A DNA stretch of 64,000 bases from 62-47 sp039808365 (lineage in GTDB: Bacteria > Pseudomonadota > Alphaproteobacteria > Rhizobiales > Xanthobacteraceae). The DNA lies in the NCBI GenBank assembly GCA_039808365.1, contig JBDHSX010000002.1:42159-106158 (forward strand). The letters are read 5' to 3'. Below, piece after piece: positions 16,915-25,726 of this stretch. The translations under genes were made by a program, and so were the position numbers. Position 1 is the stretch's first letter; every line of letters starts with the position of its first letter. The notes under the pieces are model-generated. The model saw only the letters and a list, made by a program, of their open reading frames with translations. It was not told where the DNA came from and did no database searches.

Positions 16915-17811
16915 ATGACCGCCACCGTGACACCGCCCAGCACCAGCGCCACCTTCGCCATTGGCGACGAACGTCGCGCGCGGGCCATTGTTGACGTGAT
17001 GGAGGAAAGCCTCGACCCCGGCGAGGTCGCGGTCGCCGCGTTCGAGAACCCTGACGGCGTCTGGGAGATTGTGCTGCATTTCTCCGCGCCCCCCGACGAG
17101 GACGCGATCCGCCATCTGGTCGGCCTCGCCGCCGGCGATGACGCGGCGGCGGCGCTGGCGTTCCGGACGGTGGAGGCGAAAGACTGGGTCGCGGCCAGCC
17201 TCGAAGGGCTGGTCCCGGTGCCCGCCGGGCGCTTCGTCGTCCACGGCCGGCATGATCGCGCCCGGATCGCGACCAACAAACTCGGCATCGAGATCGAGGC
17301 GGCGCTGGCGTTCGGCACCGGCCATCACGGCACGACGCGCGGCTGCCTGCTGCTGCTCGACGCGGCGTTGAAACGCCGCCGCCCGGCGCGCGTGCTGGAC
17401 CTCGGTTCCGGCACCGGCGTGCTGGCGATCGCCGCCGCCAAGGCGCTGCGAACGCCGGTGCTGGCCAGCGACATCGATCCGCAGGCGGTCATCGTCGCCC
17501 GCGACAACGCGCGACTGAACGATGTCGGGCCGCTGATCGAGGCGGTCCGCGCCACCGGTTTCGCCGCGCCAGAATTCCGCCAATACGCGCCGTTCGACCT
17601 GATCCTCGCCAACATCCTCGCCAATCCGCTGCGACAAATGGCGCCGGCGATGGCGGCGCATCTTGCGCCCCGGGGGCAGGTGATCCTGTCGGGCTTGCTG
17701 CCGGCGCACACGCGCGGCGTGATCGCGGCCTATCGCGCGGTCGGGTTGGTGCTGGCCCGGCGCATGCAGGTGGATGGCTGGTGCAGCCTGCTGCTGCGGC
17801 GGCCGGTCTAG
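16915..17811 (+). CDS. prmA: Ribosomal protein L11 methyltransferase
   Basis: A 298-residue SAM-dependent enzyme that trimethylates lysines and the N-terminus of ribosomal protein L11. The methyltransferase domain shows AFGTGHHGTTRGCLLLLD, the SAM loop VLDLGSGTGVLAIAAAKAL, the acidic VLASDIDPQAV and the catalytic-loop segment DLILANILANPL, all typical of PrmA. The N-terminal substrate-recognition domain is shorter and more divergent than in E. coli, as is usual in alphaproteobacteria. The preceding 275 bp hold no gene. Confidence 0.92.
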   Translation: MTATVTPPSTSATFAIGDERRARAIVDVMEESLDPGEVAVAAFENPDGVWEIVLHFSAPPDEDAIRHLVGLAAGDDAAAALAFRTVEAKDWVAASLEGLVPVPAGRFVVHGRHDRARIATNKLGIEIEAALAFGTGHHGTTRGCLLLLDAALKRRRPARVLDLGSGTGVLAIAAAKALRTPVLASDIDPQAVIVARDNARLNDVGPLIEAVRATGFAAPEFRQYAPFDLILANILANPLRQMAPAMAAHLAPRGQVILSGLLPAHTRGVIAAYRAVGLVLARRMQVDGWCSLLLRRPV

Positions 17812-17822
17812 CGCCGCTGAAT

Positions 17823-17889
17823 CGTCATGGCGAGCAAAGCCAAGCGATCCAGAAAGCCACGACGCAAGGACTGGATCTTCGCAATGACG
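17823..17889. repeat. Interspersed inverted repeat, family A, copy 3 (degenerate)
   Basis: CGTCATGGCGAGCAAAGC and CTTCGCAATGACGG arms with GCGATCCAG and CTGGATC inside. It is more diverged than the other copies and stands 11 bp after the prmA stop, where it could form a transcript-end hairpin. Confidence 0.7.
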
Positions 17890-17902
17890 GGCCGAGACGA
17901 TC

Positions 17903-18103
17903 TTAGCGTTGCCCGGCCTGTTTCGGTTTCGACAGGTCGGAGCCCTGCGTCGTCACGCGGCTGCGCGCGGTGAAGCGATCGAGCATCCGGCGCAGTCGGC
18001 CGCGCGGCTTCGCCGTCTCGACGGACGGCTCCGGCGCGCGCGAGGCGGATGCGCGCGGCGCGGGGGAGGACAACTTCTCAAACGTAAAGGCGGGCAAAAT
18101 CAT
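17903..18103 (-). CDS. Possible small basic protein of unknown function
   Basis: A 66-codon frame encoding a basic, Pro/Arg/Ser-rich peptide (MILPAFTFEKLSSPAPRASA at its start) without membrane segment or recognised domain. AGGGG directly abuts the ATG, which is too close for a good ribosome site. It lies alone between prmA and the aminopeptidase gene. It could be a lineage-specific protein or a chance frame in GC-rich sequence. Confidence 0.3.
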   Translation of the reverse strand: MILPAFTFEKLSSPAPRASASRAPEPSVETAKPRGRLRRMLDRFTARSRVTTQGSDLSKPKQAGQR

Positions 18104-18336
18104 CCCCTATCGTTCGGACCGAGTTGAAACACTCCCGACGTTTCCCGATATAGTCGCATGTTGTTGGGTTGCGGGCGCGGTCGCCATGATGCGTTGGTCA
18201 CTGGCGGCGATGCCCTGCCCGTCTGGCGCGGGCAGATCAATCTATTCTAAATTGGACTGCTTTTACAACATGACATCCTGACTTTCCCGTCTTTCCGCAA
18301 CCGTTGTCCGCAGCCGCGTCAAACCATCGAGGAATC

Positions 18337-20181
18337 ATGTTCGAGGCTCACTTCCAGACCTTCGAGGACCCGGAAAGCGGCGTTGCGCTGGCCGCGCGGC
18401 TGATGGCGTTGCGCGCCGAACTCGCGCAGCGGAACCTGACGGGTTTCGTCATTCCCCGCGCCGACGCGCAGCAGAACGAATATGTCGCGCCCTCCGAGGA
18501 ACGGCTGGCGTGGCTGACCGGCTTCACCGGATCGGCGGGCCTCGCCATCGTGCTGCGGCATGACGCGGCGTTGTTCGTCGACGGTCGCTATACGCTGCAA
18601 GCCGCCGCCCAGGTGGACACCAAGGCGTGGCGCGTCGAATCGCTGATCGATCCGCCGCCGGAAAGCTGGCTCACCGCCCATGTCGCGACCGGCGACCGCA
18701 TCGGCTTCGATCCATGGCTGCACACCACCGCGGCGGCGGAGCGGCTGGCGGCCGCCTGCGCCAAGGCCGGCGCGGAGCTGGTCGCGGTGGAGCGCAATCC
18801 GATCGACGCGATCTGGCGCGAACGCCCGGCGCCGCCGCTCGGCCCGGTGTCGATTCACGACGCCCGATTCGCCGGGGTTTCCGCCGCCGACAAGTTGAAT
18901 CAAATCCGCGGCGAGATCGCCCGCCTCGGCACCGACGCGCTGGTGCTGTCGGATTCGCACGCCGTGGCCTGGACTTTCAACATTCGCGGCGCGGACGTTT
19001 CGCACACGCCGCTGCCGTTGTCCTACGCGCTGGTGCCGAAGGACGGGCGGCCCACGATCTTCATCGATCCGCGAAAACTCTCCAACAGCGTGCGCGACGC
19101 GCTTGAAGGCGAGGCCGAGGTCGCCGCGCCCGACGCGATGACATCGCGCCTGACGCAGCTTGCGCAAGGCGGCGCTTCCATCGCCCTCGACAGCGCCACC
19201 GCCGCCGACGCGCTCAGTCGTCTTATCACCGGCGCGGGCGGCAAGGCGGTGCGCGGCAACGATCCGGTCAGCCTGTTGAAGGCGGTGAAGAATACGGCCG
19301 AGATCGCCGGCGCCCGCAGCGCGCATCAGCGCGACGCGGTGGCGCTGGCGCGCTTCCTCGCCTGGGTGGACCGCGAGGCACCTGGCGGCAAGCTCACCGA
19401 GATCGACGCGGTGGAGGCGCTGGAAACATTTCGCCGTGACACCGGCGCGCTGAAGGACGTCTCGTTCCCCACCATCTCCGGCGCCGGGCCGAACGGGGCC
19501 ATCGTGCACTATCGCGTTACCCGCAAGAGTAACCGCCGCATCATGCCGGGCGACCTGCTGCTGATCGATTCCGGCGCGCAATACGAGGACGGCACCACCG
19601 ACGTCACCCGCACCATCGCCGTGGGCGAGCCGACGCAGGAGATGCGCGACCGCTTCACCCGCGTGCTGCGCGGTCACATCGCCATCGCCCGCGCGGTGTT
19701 TCCCGACGGCACCACCGGCGCGCAGCTCGACACCCTGGCGCGGCAATTCCTGTGGCAGGCCGGCCTCGATTTCGAGCACGGCACAGGCCACGGCGTCGGC
19801 AGCTATCTGTCGGTGCATGAAGGGCCGGCGCGAATTTCAAAACTCGGCGCGACGCCGCTCAAGCGCGGCATGATCCTGTCCAACGAACCGGGCTACTACA
19901 AGACCGGCGCATTCGGCATCCGCATCGAAAATCTCGAACTGGTGGTGGCCGCCGCAATCGACGGCGCGGAAAAGCCGATGAACGCTTTCGAGACGCTGAC
20001 GCTCGCGCCGATCGACCGCCGCCTGATCGACCGCCGCTTCAGCAAGAAAGAAGTGAAGTGGCTCAACGATTATCACGTGCGGGTCAGGGACACGGTGCGG
20101 CCGCATGTCGACGAGGCGACGCGCGTCTGGCTCGACGCCGCCACCGCGCCGATTCCATATGAGGATCACTTTCCGGGGTGA
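18337..20181 (+). CDS. pepP: Xaa-Pro aminopeptidase (M24B)
   Basis: This 614-residue metallopeptidase removes N-terminal residues from peptides with proline in second position. It has the three-domain layout of the eukaryote-like aminopeptidase P (two creatinase N-terminal domains, then the pita-bread catalytic domain). Metal ligands are visible in LLIDSGAQYEDGTTDVTRT (two Asp), HGTGHGVGSYLSVHEGP (His) and LSNEPGYYKTGAFGIRIEN (two Glu). GAGGA lies about four bases before the ATG at 18337. It is likely cytoplasmic, since no signal peptide is present. The gene symbol is by family; this is the longer APP1-type form. Confidence 0.9.
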   Translation: MFEAHFQTFEDPESGVALAARLMALRAELAQRNLTGFVIPRADAQQNEYVAPSEERLAWLTGFTGSAGLAIVLRHDAALFVDGRYTLQAAAQVDTKAWRVESLIDPPPESWLTAHVATGDRIGFDPWLHTTAAAERLAAACAKAGAELVAVERNPIDAIWRERPAPPLGPVSIHDARFAGVSAADKLNQIRGEIARLGTDALVLSDSHAVAWTFNIRGADVSHTPLPLSYALVPKDGRPTIFIDPRKLSNSVRDALEGEAEVAAPDAMTSRLTQLAQGGASIALDSATAADALSRLITGAGGKAVRGNDPVSLLKAVKNTAEIAGARSAHQRDAVALARFLAWVDREAPGGKLTEIDAVEALETFRRDTGALKDVSFPTISGAGPNGAIVHYRVTRKSNRRIMPGDLLLIDSGAQYEDGTTDVTRTIAVGEPTQEMRDRFTRVLRGHIAIARAVFPDGTTGAQLDTLARQFLWQAGLDFEHGTGHGVGSYLSVHEGPARISKLGATPLKRGMILSNEPGYYKTGAFGIRIENLELVVAAAIDGAEKPMNAFETLTLAPIDRRLIDRRFSKKEVKWLNDYHVRVRDTVRPHVDEATRVWLDAATAPIPYEDHFPG

Positions 20182-20199
20182 GGCGAACTTCGTCGTTTG

Positions 20200-20283
20200 C
20201 GTCATTGCGAGCGCAGCGAAGCAATCCAGGGACGACGAAGGAAAAACTGGATTGCTTCGTCGCTTCGCTCCTCGCAATGACGA
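20200..20283. repeat. Interspersed inverted repeat, family A, copy 4
   Basis: CGTCATTGCGAGCGCAGCGAAGCAATCCAG in two halves faces CTGGATTGCTTCGTCGCTTCG and CTCCTCGCAATGACG. One of the two best-preserved copies in the window. It sits 19 bp after the aminopeptidase stop, next to a second, unrelated repeat at 20334. Confidence 0.85.
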
Positions 20284-20333
20284 CAAGATGAGGAATCGAA
20301 CTTAAATTCGTCTCGCTCCGGCAAGGCAATTAT

Positions 20334-20460
20334 CGTCGTCCCCGCGCAGGCGGGGACCCAGACTCCGGAGCAGCGGTGATATGAATAACGCCGGCTGCTC
20401 ACGCTTATGATCACAATCAACGCCAGGGGTTATGGGTCCCCGCCTGCGCGGGGACGACGG
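20334..20460. repeat. Long inverted repeat, family B
   Basis: Perfect 27-bp inverted arms at 20334-20360 and 20433-20459, with core CCCCGCGCAGGCGGGGACCC, enclose a 72-bp centre. Each arm is itself a small hairpin. The element ends six bases before the ligA stop, between convergent genes, so it may also end transcripts. It belongs to a different repeat family from the neighbouring copy at 20200. Confidence 0.85.
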
Positions 20461-20466
20461 AGAGGT

Positions 20467-22617
20467 TTATCCCTCGATCAGCTCAAGCCACTCATCCTCG
20501 CTCAGCACCGCGACGCCGAGGTCGCGCGCCTTGGTGAGTTTCGAGCCGGCCTCCTCGCCCGCCACCACGTAGTCGGTCTTCTTCGACACCGAGCCGGCGA
20601 CCTTGGCGCCGAGCCGCTCGGCCACCGCCTTGGCCTCGTCGCGGGTGAATTTCGTCAGCGAGCCGGTGAACACCACGGTCTTGCCGGACACCTTTGAAGT
20701 CTGGCGCGGCTTTTCCGCCGGCAGCACCTCGATCTCGCGCAGCAGCGCATCGAGCGCCGTGACGTTGCGCGGTTCGGCGAAGAACTCGACAACGGCATCG
20801 GCGACGATATCGCCGATGCCGGCGATGTTGTTGAGATCCTGATAGGCTTCCGACGTATTGCCCTCGGGCGTCATTGCGGCGGCGGCCGCCAGCATCGCCT
20901 CGCGGAAGGCGTCGATCGCGCCGTAGTGCCGCGCCAAAAGCTTGGCGTTGCCCTCGCCGACATGGCGGATGCCGAGCGCGAAGATCAGCCGGTGGAGTTC
21001 GATCCGGCGGCGCGCATCGATCGCCGCGAACAGGTTGCGCGCCGACACCTCGCCGTAACCTTCGCGCATCGCGAGCTTCGAGGCGGCCCGCGCGTCGCGC
21101 CGCTGCAAGGTGAAGATATCGACCGGCGTTTTGATCAGCCCGTCCTGATAGAATTGCTGGATCTGTTTCTCGCCGAGACCCTCGATATCGAAGGCGAGGC
21201 GCGAGACGAAATGCTTGAGATGCTCCATCGCCTGCGCCGGGCAGACCAGCGCGCCGGTGCAGCGCCGCACCACCTCGCCGTTCTCGCGCACCGCATGGCT
21301 GTGGCAGACCGGACAGCGATGCGGAAACGCGAACGGCCTGGCGCCGGCGGGCCGCTTGTCGAGCACCACGCCGACGATCTGCGGAATCACGTCGCCGGCG
21401 CGCTGCACCACCACGGTGTCGCCCTCGCGGATATCGACGCCGTCGCGGATCGGCTGGCCGTCGTTGCCGACGCCGTTGATGTAATCCTCGTTGTGCAGCG
21501 TGGCGTTCTGCACCACCACGCCGCCGACCGTGACCGGCGCGAGCCGCGCCACCGGCGTCAGCGCACCGGTGCGGCCGACCTGAATGTCGATCTTCTCCAG
21601 CACCGTGGTCGCCTGCTCGGCGGCGAACTTGTGGGCGATCGCCCAGCGCGGCGAGCGCGAGACGAAGCCGAGCCGCTCCTGCCAGTCGAGCCGGTCGATC
21701 TTGTAGACCACGCCGTCGATATCGTAGCCGAGCGCCGCGCGTTCCTCGCCGATGCGGCGATAGAACGCCAGCATCGCCTCGACGCTGTGGCACAGTTCGA
21801 TCAGCGGGTTGACGGTGAAGCCGGCCTCGCTCAGCCATTTCAGCATGCCGTGCTGGGTGTCCGCCGGCCGCCCTTCCATCTCGCCCCAGGCATAGGCGAA
21901 AAATTTCAGCGGCCGCGACGCGGTAATGGCGACGTCCTTCTGCCGCAACGAGCCCGCCGCCGAATTGCGCGGATTGGCGAACACCGTCTCGCCCGCTTCC
22001 GCCTGCCGGGCGTTGAGCGCGAGAAAATCCTGCTTCAGCATGTAGACCTCGCCGCGCAATTCGCAGGCGGACGGAATCTTGCGGCCTTTCAAGTGAAGCG
22101 GCACGTCCTTGATGGTGCGGACGTTGGCGGTGACGTCCTCGCCGGTAAAACCGTCGCCGCGCGTCGCCGCGCGCACCAGTTCGCCGTGCTCGTAGCGCAG
22201 CGACAGCGACAGCCCGTCGATTTTCGGCTCGGCGACAACGGCGGGATGCTCATCGGCGTCGAGCTTGAGAAAGCGGCGCACGCGCTCGACAAACTCCCGC
22301 ACCTCCTCGTCGCTGAAGGCATTGCCGAGCGACAGCATCGGCACGGCGTGCTGCACCTTGGCGAAACCGCGCGCCGGCGCGGCGCCGACGGTCTGCGTCG
22401 GCGAATCGGGCGTGGCCAGTTCCGGGAACCGCGCCTCGATGGCCTCGACGCGGCGGCGCAATTCGTCATAGGCCGCATCCGAAATCGTCGGCGCGTCCTT
22501 CTGATAATAGCGTTCGTTGTGCGCCTCGATCTCCAGCGCGAGCCGCCTCCATTCGCGCTTCGCCTGCGCCTTGGTCAGCGTCTCGACAGCGGGGAGCGGT
22601 TTGGTCGATCTCGGCAT
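20467..22617 (-). CDS. ligA: NAD-dependent DNA ligase
   Basis: This 716-residue enzyme seals nicks in duplex DNA using NAD+. Visible: the adenylation lysine Lys132 in AEPKIDGLSLSLRYEHGEL, the four-Cys zinc finger (CPVCHSHAV to CTGALVCPAQ), helix-hairpin-helix region around LNNIAGIGDIVADAVVEFF, and a C-terminal BRCT domain (VSGKTVVFTGSLTKFTRDEA). Length is usual for alphaproteobacteria. It lies downstream of recN, separated by a family A repeat. Confidence 0.96.
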   Translation of the reverse strand: MPRSTKPLPAVETLTKAQAKREWRRLALEIEAHNERYYQKDAPTISDAAYDELRRRVEAIEARFPELATPDSPTQTVGAAPARGFAKVQHAVPMLSLGNAFSDEEVREFVERVRRFLKLDADEHPAVVAEPKIDGLSLSLRYEHGELVRAATRGDGFTGEDVTANVRTIKDVPLHLKGRKIPSACELRGEVYMLKQDFLALNARQAEAGETVFANPRNSAAGSLRQKDVAITASRPLKFFAYAWGEMEGRPADTQHGMLKWLSEAGFTVNPLIELCHSVEAMLAFYRRIGEERAALGYDIDGVVYKIDRLDWQERLGFVSRSPRWAIAHKFAAEQATTVLEKIDIQVGRTGALTPVARLAPVTVGGVVVQNATLHNEDYINGVGNDGQPIRDGVDIREGDTVVVQRAGDVIPQIVGVVLDKRPAGARPFAFPHRCPVCHSHAVRENGEVVRRCTGALVCPAQAMEHLKHFVSRLAFDIEGLGEKQIQQFYQDGLIKTPVDIFTLQRRDARAASKLAMREGYGEVSARNLFAAIDARRRIELHRLIFALGIRHVGEGNAKLLARHYGAIDAFREAMLAAAAAMTPEGNTSEAYQDLNNIAGIGDIVADAVVEFFAEPRNVTALDALLREIEVLPAEKPRQTSKVSGKTVVFTGSLTKFTRDEAKAVAERLGAKVAGSVSKKTDYVVAGEEAGSKLTKARDLGVAVLSEDEWLELIEG

Positions 22618-22643
22618 TGGTTATTCCATGCGATCCATATCCT

Positions 22644-22727
22644 CGTCATTGCGAGCGAAGCGAAGCAATCCAGAGGCAACAAAGCAAGGACTGGATTGCT
22701 TCGTCGCTTCGCTCCTCGCAATGACGG
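22644..22727. repeat. Interspersed inverted repeat, family A, copy 5
   Basis: CGTCATTGCGAGCGAAGCGA and GCAATCCAG, then a short unique centre, then CTGGATTGCTTCGTCGCTTC and GCTCCTCGCAATGACGG. It fills most of the 137-bp gap between recN and ligA on the same strand, so it is probably transcribed and could form a long hairpin that affects ligA expression. Confidence 0.85.
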
Positions 22728-22754
22728 TGAGGGAACGCACTGGCGCAGCCCGCC

Positions 22755-24428
22755 CTATCCCGCCGCCTTCAACAGCCGCTCCGCGGCCGCGCGGGCTTCC
22801 TTGGTGATCTCCGCGCCCGCCAGCATGCGCGCGATCTCCTCGCGGCGATGCTCGTCCGCCAGCGCGTCGACCCGGGTGGCGACGCGCCGGCCCCTGTCGA
22901 GCGCGGCCTTGGAAATCAAGAGATGCTGGTCGGCCCGCGCCGCCACCTGCGGCGCATGGGTCACCGCCATCACCTGCACCTTGCAGGCCAAGCGCGCCAG
23001 CCGCGCGCCGATGGCGTCCGCCACCGCGCCGCCGACCCCGGTGTCGATCTCGTCGAACACCAGCGTCGGCGCGGAACCGCGATCCGACAGCACCACCTTC
23101 AGCGCCAGCAGAAAGCGTGACAACTCGCCCCCGGAGGCGACTTTCATCATCGGCCCGGGCCGGGTGCCGGGATTGGTCTGCACCCAGAACGCGACGCGGT
23201 CGATGCCGTGCGGCCCCGGCGCGGCCGCGTCCGCCTCGACCTGGGTGATGAATTTCGCGCGTTCGAGCTTCAGCGGCGCGAGTTCGGCGTTCACCGCCTT
23301 GTTCAGCTTGTCGGCAGCCTTCGCCCGCGCCGCCGAGAGTTTCGCAGCGGCCGCGTCGTAACGCTTGACGGCCTCGGTGGCGGCCTGCTCCAGCCCCTGC
23401 AACTGTTCCACGCCGGCATCGATCAGCGCGACATCGGCCGCGTACCGCAAAGCCAGCGCCGCCAGGCCGTCGACCGGCGTCGAATATTTTCGCGCGGCAG
23501 CGCGCAGCGCGAACAGCCGTTCCTCGATGCGCTCCAGTTCCGCCGGATCGAAATCGGCGGCCGCAAGCGCCGCGGCGAGATGCTGGTCGGCTTCCTCCAG
23601 GGCGTTGATCGCGGCGTCGATCGCCTTCACCGCCGGCTCGACCAGCGTCGGCGAACTGCCGGCGCGGCGCTCCAGCCGCCGCACCGCCGCCGCCAGCGCC
23701 GCGATCGGCGAGTTGTTGCCGCTGACCGCCTCCTGGGCGTCGCGCAGGTCGCCGGCGATCTTCTCGCCCTGCATCATCGCGGCGCGGCGTTCGGCCAGTT
23801 CGGTTTCCTCGCCGTCGCGCGGCGCGAGCTTTTGCAATTCATCCGAGGCGTGGCGCAGGTAATCGGCTTCGCGCGCGGCGCGCTCCATGCCGGCACGATG
23901 GTCGTCGAGCGCCTGCCGCGCGGCGCGGCGCGCCGCCCACAGCGTTTCCAGCGCGGCCACCTCGCTGTCGAGCCCGGCGAAGGCGTCGAGCAGCCGGCGA
24001 TGGGTGGCGGCGTCGACCAGCGCCCGCTCGTCGTGCTGGCCGTGGATTTCCACCAGCGCGCCGCCCACCGCCTTGAGGGTCTGGACGCTGACCGGCTGAT
24101 CGTTGATGAAGGCGCGGCTGCGGCCGTCGGCCAGTTGCACGCGGCGCAGGATGATCTCGCCCGCGTCGTCGTCGAGGTCGTTGGCGCGAAGAATGTCCGC
24201 CGCCGGATGGCCTTTCGGCACCTCGAAGGCGGCGGTCACCTGGCCCTGTTCCGCGCCGTGGCGCACCAGCGCGGCGTCGCCGCGCCCGCCCAGCGCCAGC
24301 GCGAAGGCGTCGAGCAGGATCGACTTGCCGGCGCCGGTTTCGCCGGTCAGCACCGCGAGCCCCTGGGCGAATTCGATATCGAGCCGTTCGATCAGGACGA
24401 TGTCACGGATCGAAAGACGGGCCAGCAT
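22755..24428 (-). CDS. recN: DNA repair protein RecN
   Basis: A 557-residue SMC-like ATPase for double-strand-break repair. The N-terminal Walker A is LTGETGAGKSILLDAFALAL, the middle is coiled coil (about residues 160-360), and the C-terminal half has the ABC signature SGGELSRFLLALK with Walker B TLVFDEIDTGVGG and the switch AVTHAPQVAA. It starts 19 bp after the bamD stop, so it is probably cotranscribed with bamD. No clear alphaproteobacterial LexA box (GTTC-N7-GTTC) was seen directly upstream. Confidence 0.95.
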   Translation of the reverse strand: MLARLSIRDIVLIERLDIEFAQGLAVLTGETGAGKSILLDAFALALGGRGDAALVRHGAEQGQVTAAFEVPKGHPAADILRANDLDDDAGEIILRRVQLADGRSRAFINDQPVSVQTLKAVGGALVEIHGQHDERALVDAATHRRLLDAFAGLDSEVAALETLWAARRAARQALDDHRAGMERAAREADYLRHASDELQKLAPRDGEETELAERRAAMMQGEKIAGDLRDAQEAVSGNNSPIAALAAAVRRLERRAGSSPTLVEPAVKAIDAAINALEEADQHLAAALAAADFDPAELERIEERLFALRAAARKYSTPVDGLAALALRYAADVALIDAGVEQLQGLEQAATEAVKRYDAAAAKLSAARAKAADKLNKAVNAELAPLKLERAKFITQVEADAAAPGPHGIDRVAFWVQTNPGTRPGPMMKVASGGELSRFLLALKVVLSDRGSAPTLVFDEIDTGVGGAVADAIGARLARLACKVQVMAVTHAPQVAARADQHLLISKAALDRGRRVATRVDALADEHRREEIARMLAGAEITKEARAAAERLLKAAG

Positions 24429-24447
24429 GAGGCGGTCCTACAATGAG

Positions 24448-25362
24448 TTAGCCGAGACCCATCTTCTTGAAGGCCTGGCTGATCCAGGACCCCTTGTTCT
24501 CGCTCGGTTCGAGACCGCCGGACTTTACTAGATTGTAAGCGTCTTGATACCAGCGGCTGTCAGGAAAGTTGTGGCCAAGAATGGCGGCGGCGGTCTGCGC
24601 CTCGCTGACGATGCCGATCGCCATATAGGCTTCGGTCAGCCGCGCCAGCGCCTCCTCGACGTGGCGGGTGGTCTGATAGCGCGTCACCACCGTCTTGTAG
24701 CGGTTGATCGCCGCGGTAAAGTCGCGCTTGTCCATGTAGTAACGGCCGATCGCCATTTCCTTGGCGGCCAGTTGGTCGCGCGCGCCTTCCAGTTTCTTCT
24801 TGGCGTTGGTGGCGTATTCCGAGTTCGGATATTTGCGGATCACTTCCTCAAGCGAGGCGATCGCTTTTTCGGTGCGTCCCTGGTCGCGCGAAACGTCGGG
24901 GATCTGGTCGTATTGGGAGCTGGCGATCAGATATTGCGCGTAGGCGGCGTCCGGGCTGCCGGGATGCAGCGTCACGTAGCGCGTCGCCGCACCGATGCAA
25001 TTGTCGTAATCGCCGGCGCTGTAATAGGCATAGGCTGACATCAGCAGCGATTTGCGCGCGAGGTCCGAATAAGGATGCTGACGATCCACCTCCTCGAACT
25101 TCTTCGAGGCGGCCTTGGGATCGTTCTCCTTATTCATGATGTACAAGCCCTCATTGTAGAGCTTGTCCGCCGGCTCATCGACGAAGCTGTCGTCCTTGTT
25201 GCCTTTGAGCTTGTCGAACATGTCGCCCATGCTGCCCATGTTGCTGCAGCCGCCGAGGACGGCGGCGAGCGCCACCATGCCGACAGCCAGCAGCATCCGG
25301 CCGCGCAGGCCGTGGCGGAGCGAGGAGCCGCGCGTTTCAAACGTCGAACGTGGTGCCGCCAT
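24448..25362 (-). CDS. bamD: Outer membrane assembly lipoprotein BamD
   Basis: A 304-residue lipoprotein of the BAM complex that inserts beta-barrel proteins in the outer membrane. It has a signal with lipobox (AVLGGC, Cys about residue 39), then TPR-like helical repeats (LYNEGLYIMNKENDPKAA and MSAYAYYSAGDYDNCIGAA). The ATG at 25362 gives a long basic signal region; an internal ATG 22 codons later (MLLAVGMVALAAVLGGC) is an equally possible start. It lies between lpxC and recN, a conserved order in alphaproteobacteria. Confidence 0.93.
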   Translation of the reverse strand: MAAPRSTFETRGSSLRHGLRGRMLLAVGMVALAAVLGGCSNMGSMGDMFDKLKGNKDDSFVDEPADKLYNEGLYIMNKENDPKAASKKFEEVDRQHPYSDLARKSLLMSAYAYYSAGDYDNCIGAATRYVTLHPGSPDAAYAQYLIASSQYDQIPDVSRDQGRTEKAIASLEEVIRKYPNSEYATNAKKKLEGARDQLAAKEMAIGRYYMDKRDFTAAINRYKTVVTRYQTTRHVEEALARLTEAYMAIGIVSEAQTAAAILGHNFPDSRWYQDAYNLVKSGGLEPSENKGSWISQAFKKMGLG

Positions 25363-25726
25363 CAAATAAGACCCTGACGTCTGCAAATGCCCTTGTGGAA
25401 TAACCTTGCCGCGACGCAGGCCGCGAGCCCCGGAAACCGGCCCCCACGCCGTTCCGGACCGCATGCGCGCAATCGCGTTTCTGTATCGGAAAAAACGCGC
25501 GCGACCAACCGGATACGGAGCCATTTCGCCCGGATTAAGGCGGATCACCGGGAAGCCCACGCCACCGTCATTCCAAGATGCGCGCACTTGACGCACAGGT
25601 CCGCAATCCAAGCGCCCGGCGGTGGTTAATGGATGTCGGGCTTATGCGCAAAGCAAAAGGGTTCGCGCCCCCGAACAACGGAAGCGGAGCGATTCAGTCA
25701 AGACGAGGAAGATCAGGACAAGCGGA
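25363..25726. other. Intergenic gap between bamD and lpxC
   Basis: These 364 bp lie downstream of lpxC and upstream of bamD. I see no credible coding frame, no terminator-like hairpin with a T run, and no recognisable operator. A promoter for bamD is expected here, but no -35/-10 pair stands out. Confidence 0.5.

Noticed and set aside
20926..23361. 811-codon plus-strand frame spanning ligA and recN
   Set aside because: It crosses two real genes and a repeat and has Arg/His/Ala-rich composition without any domain.
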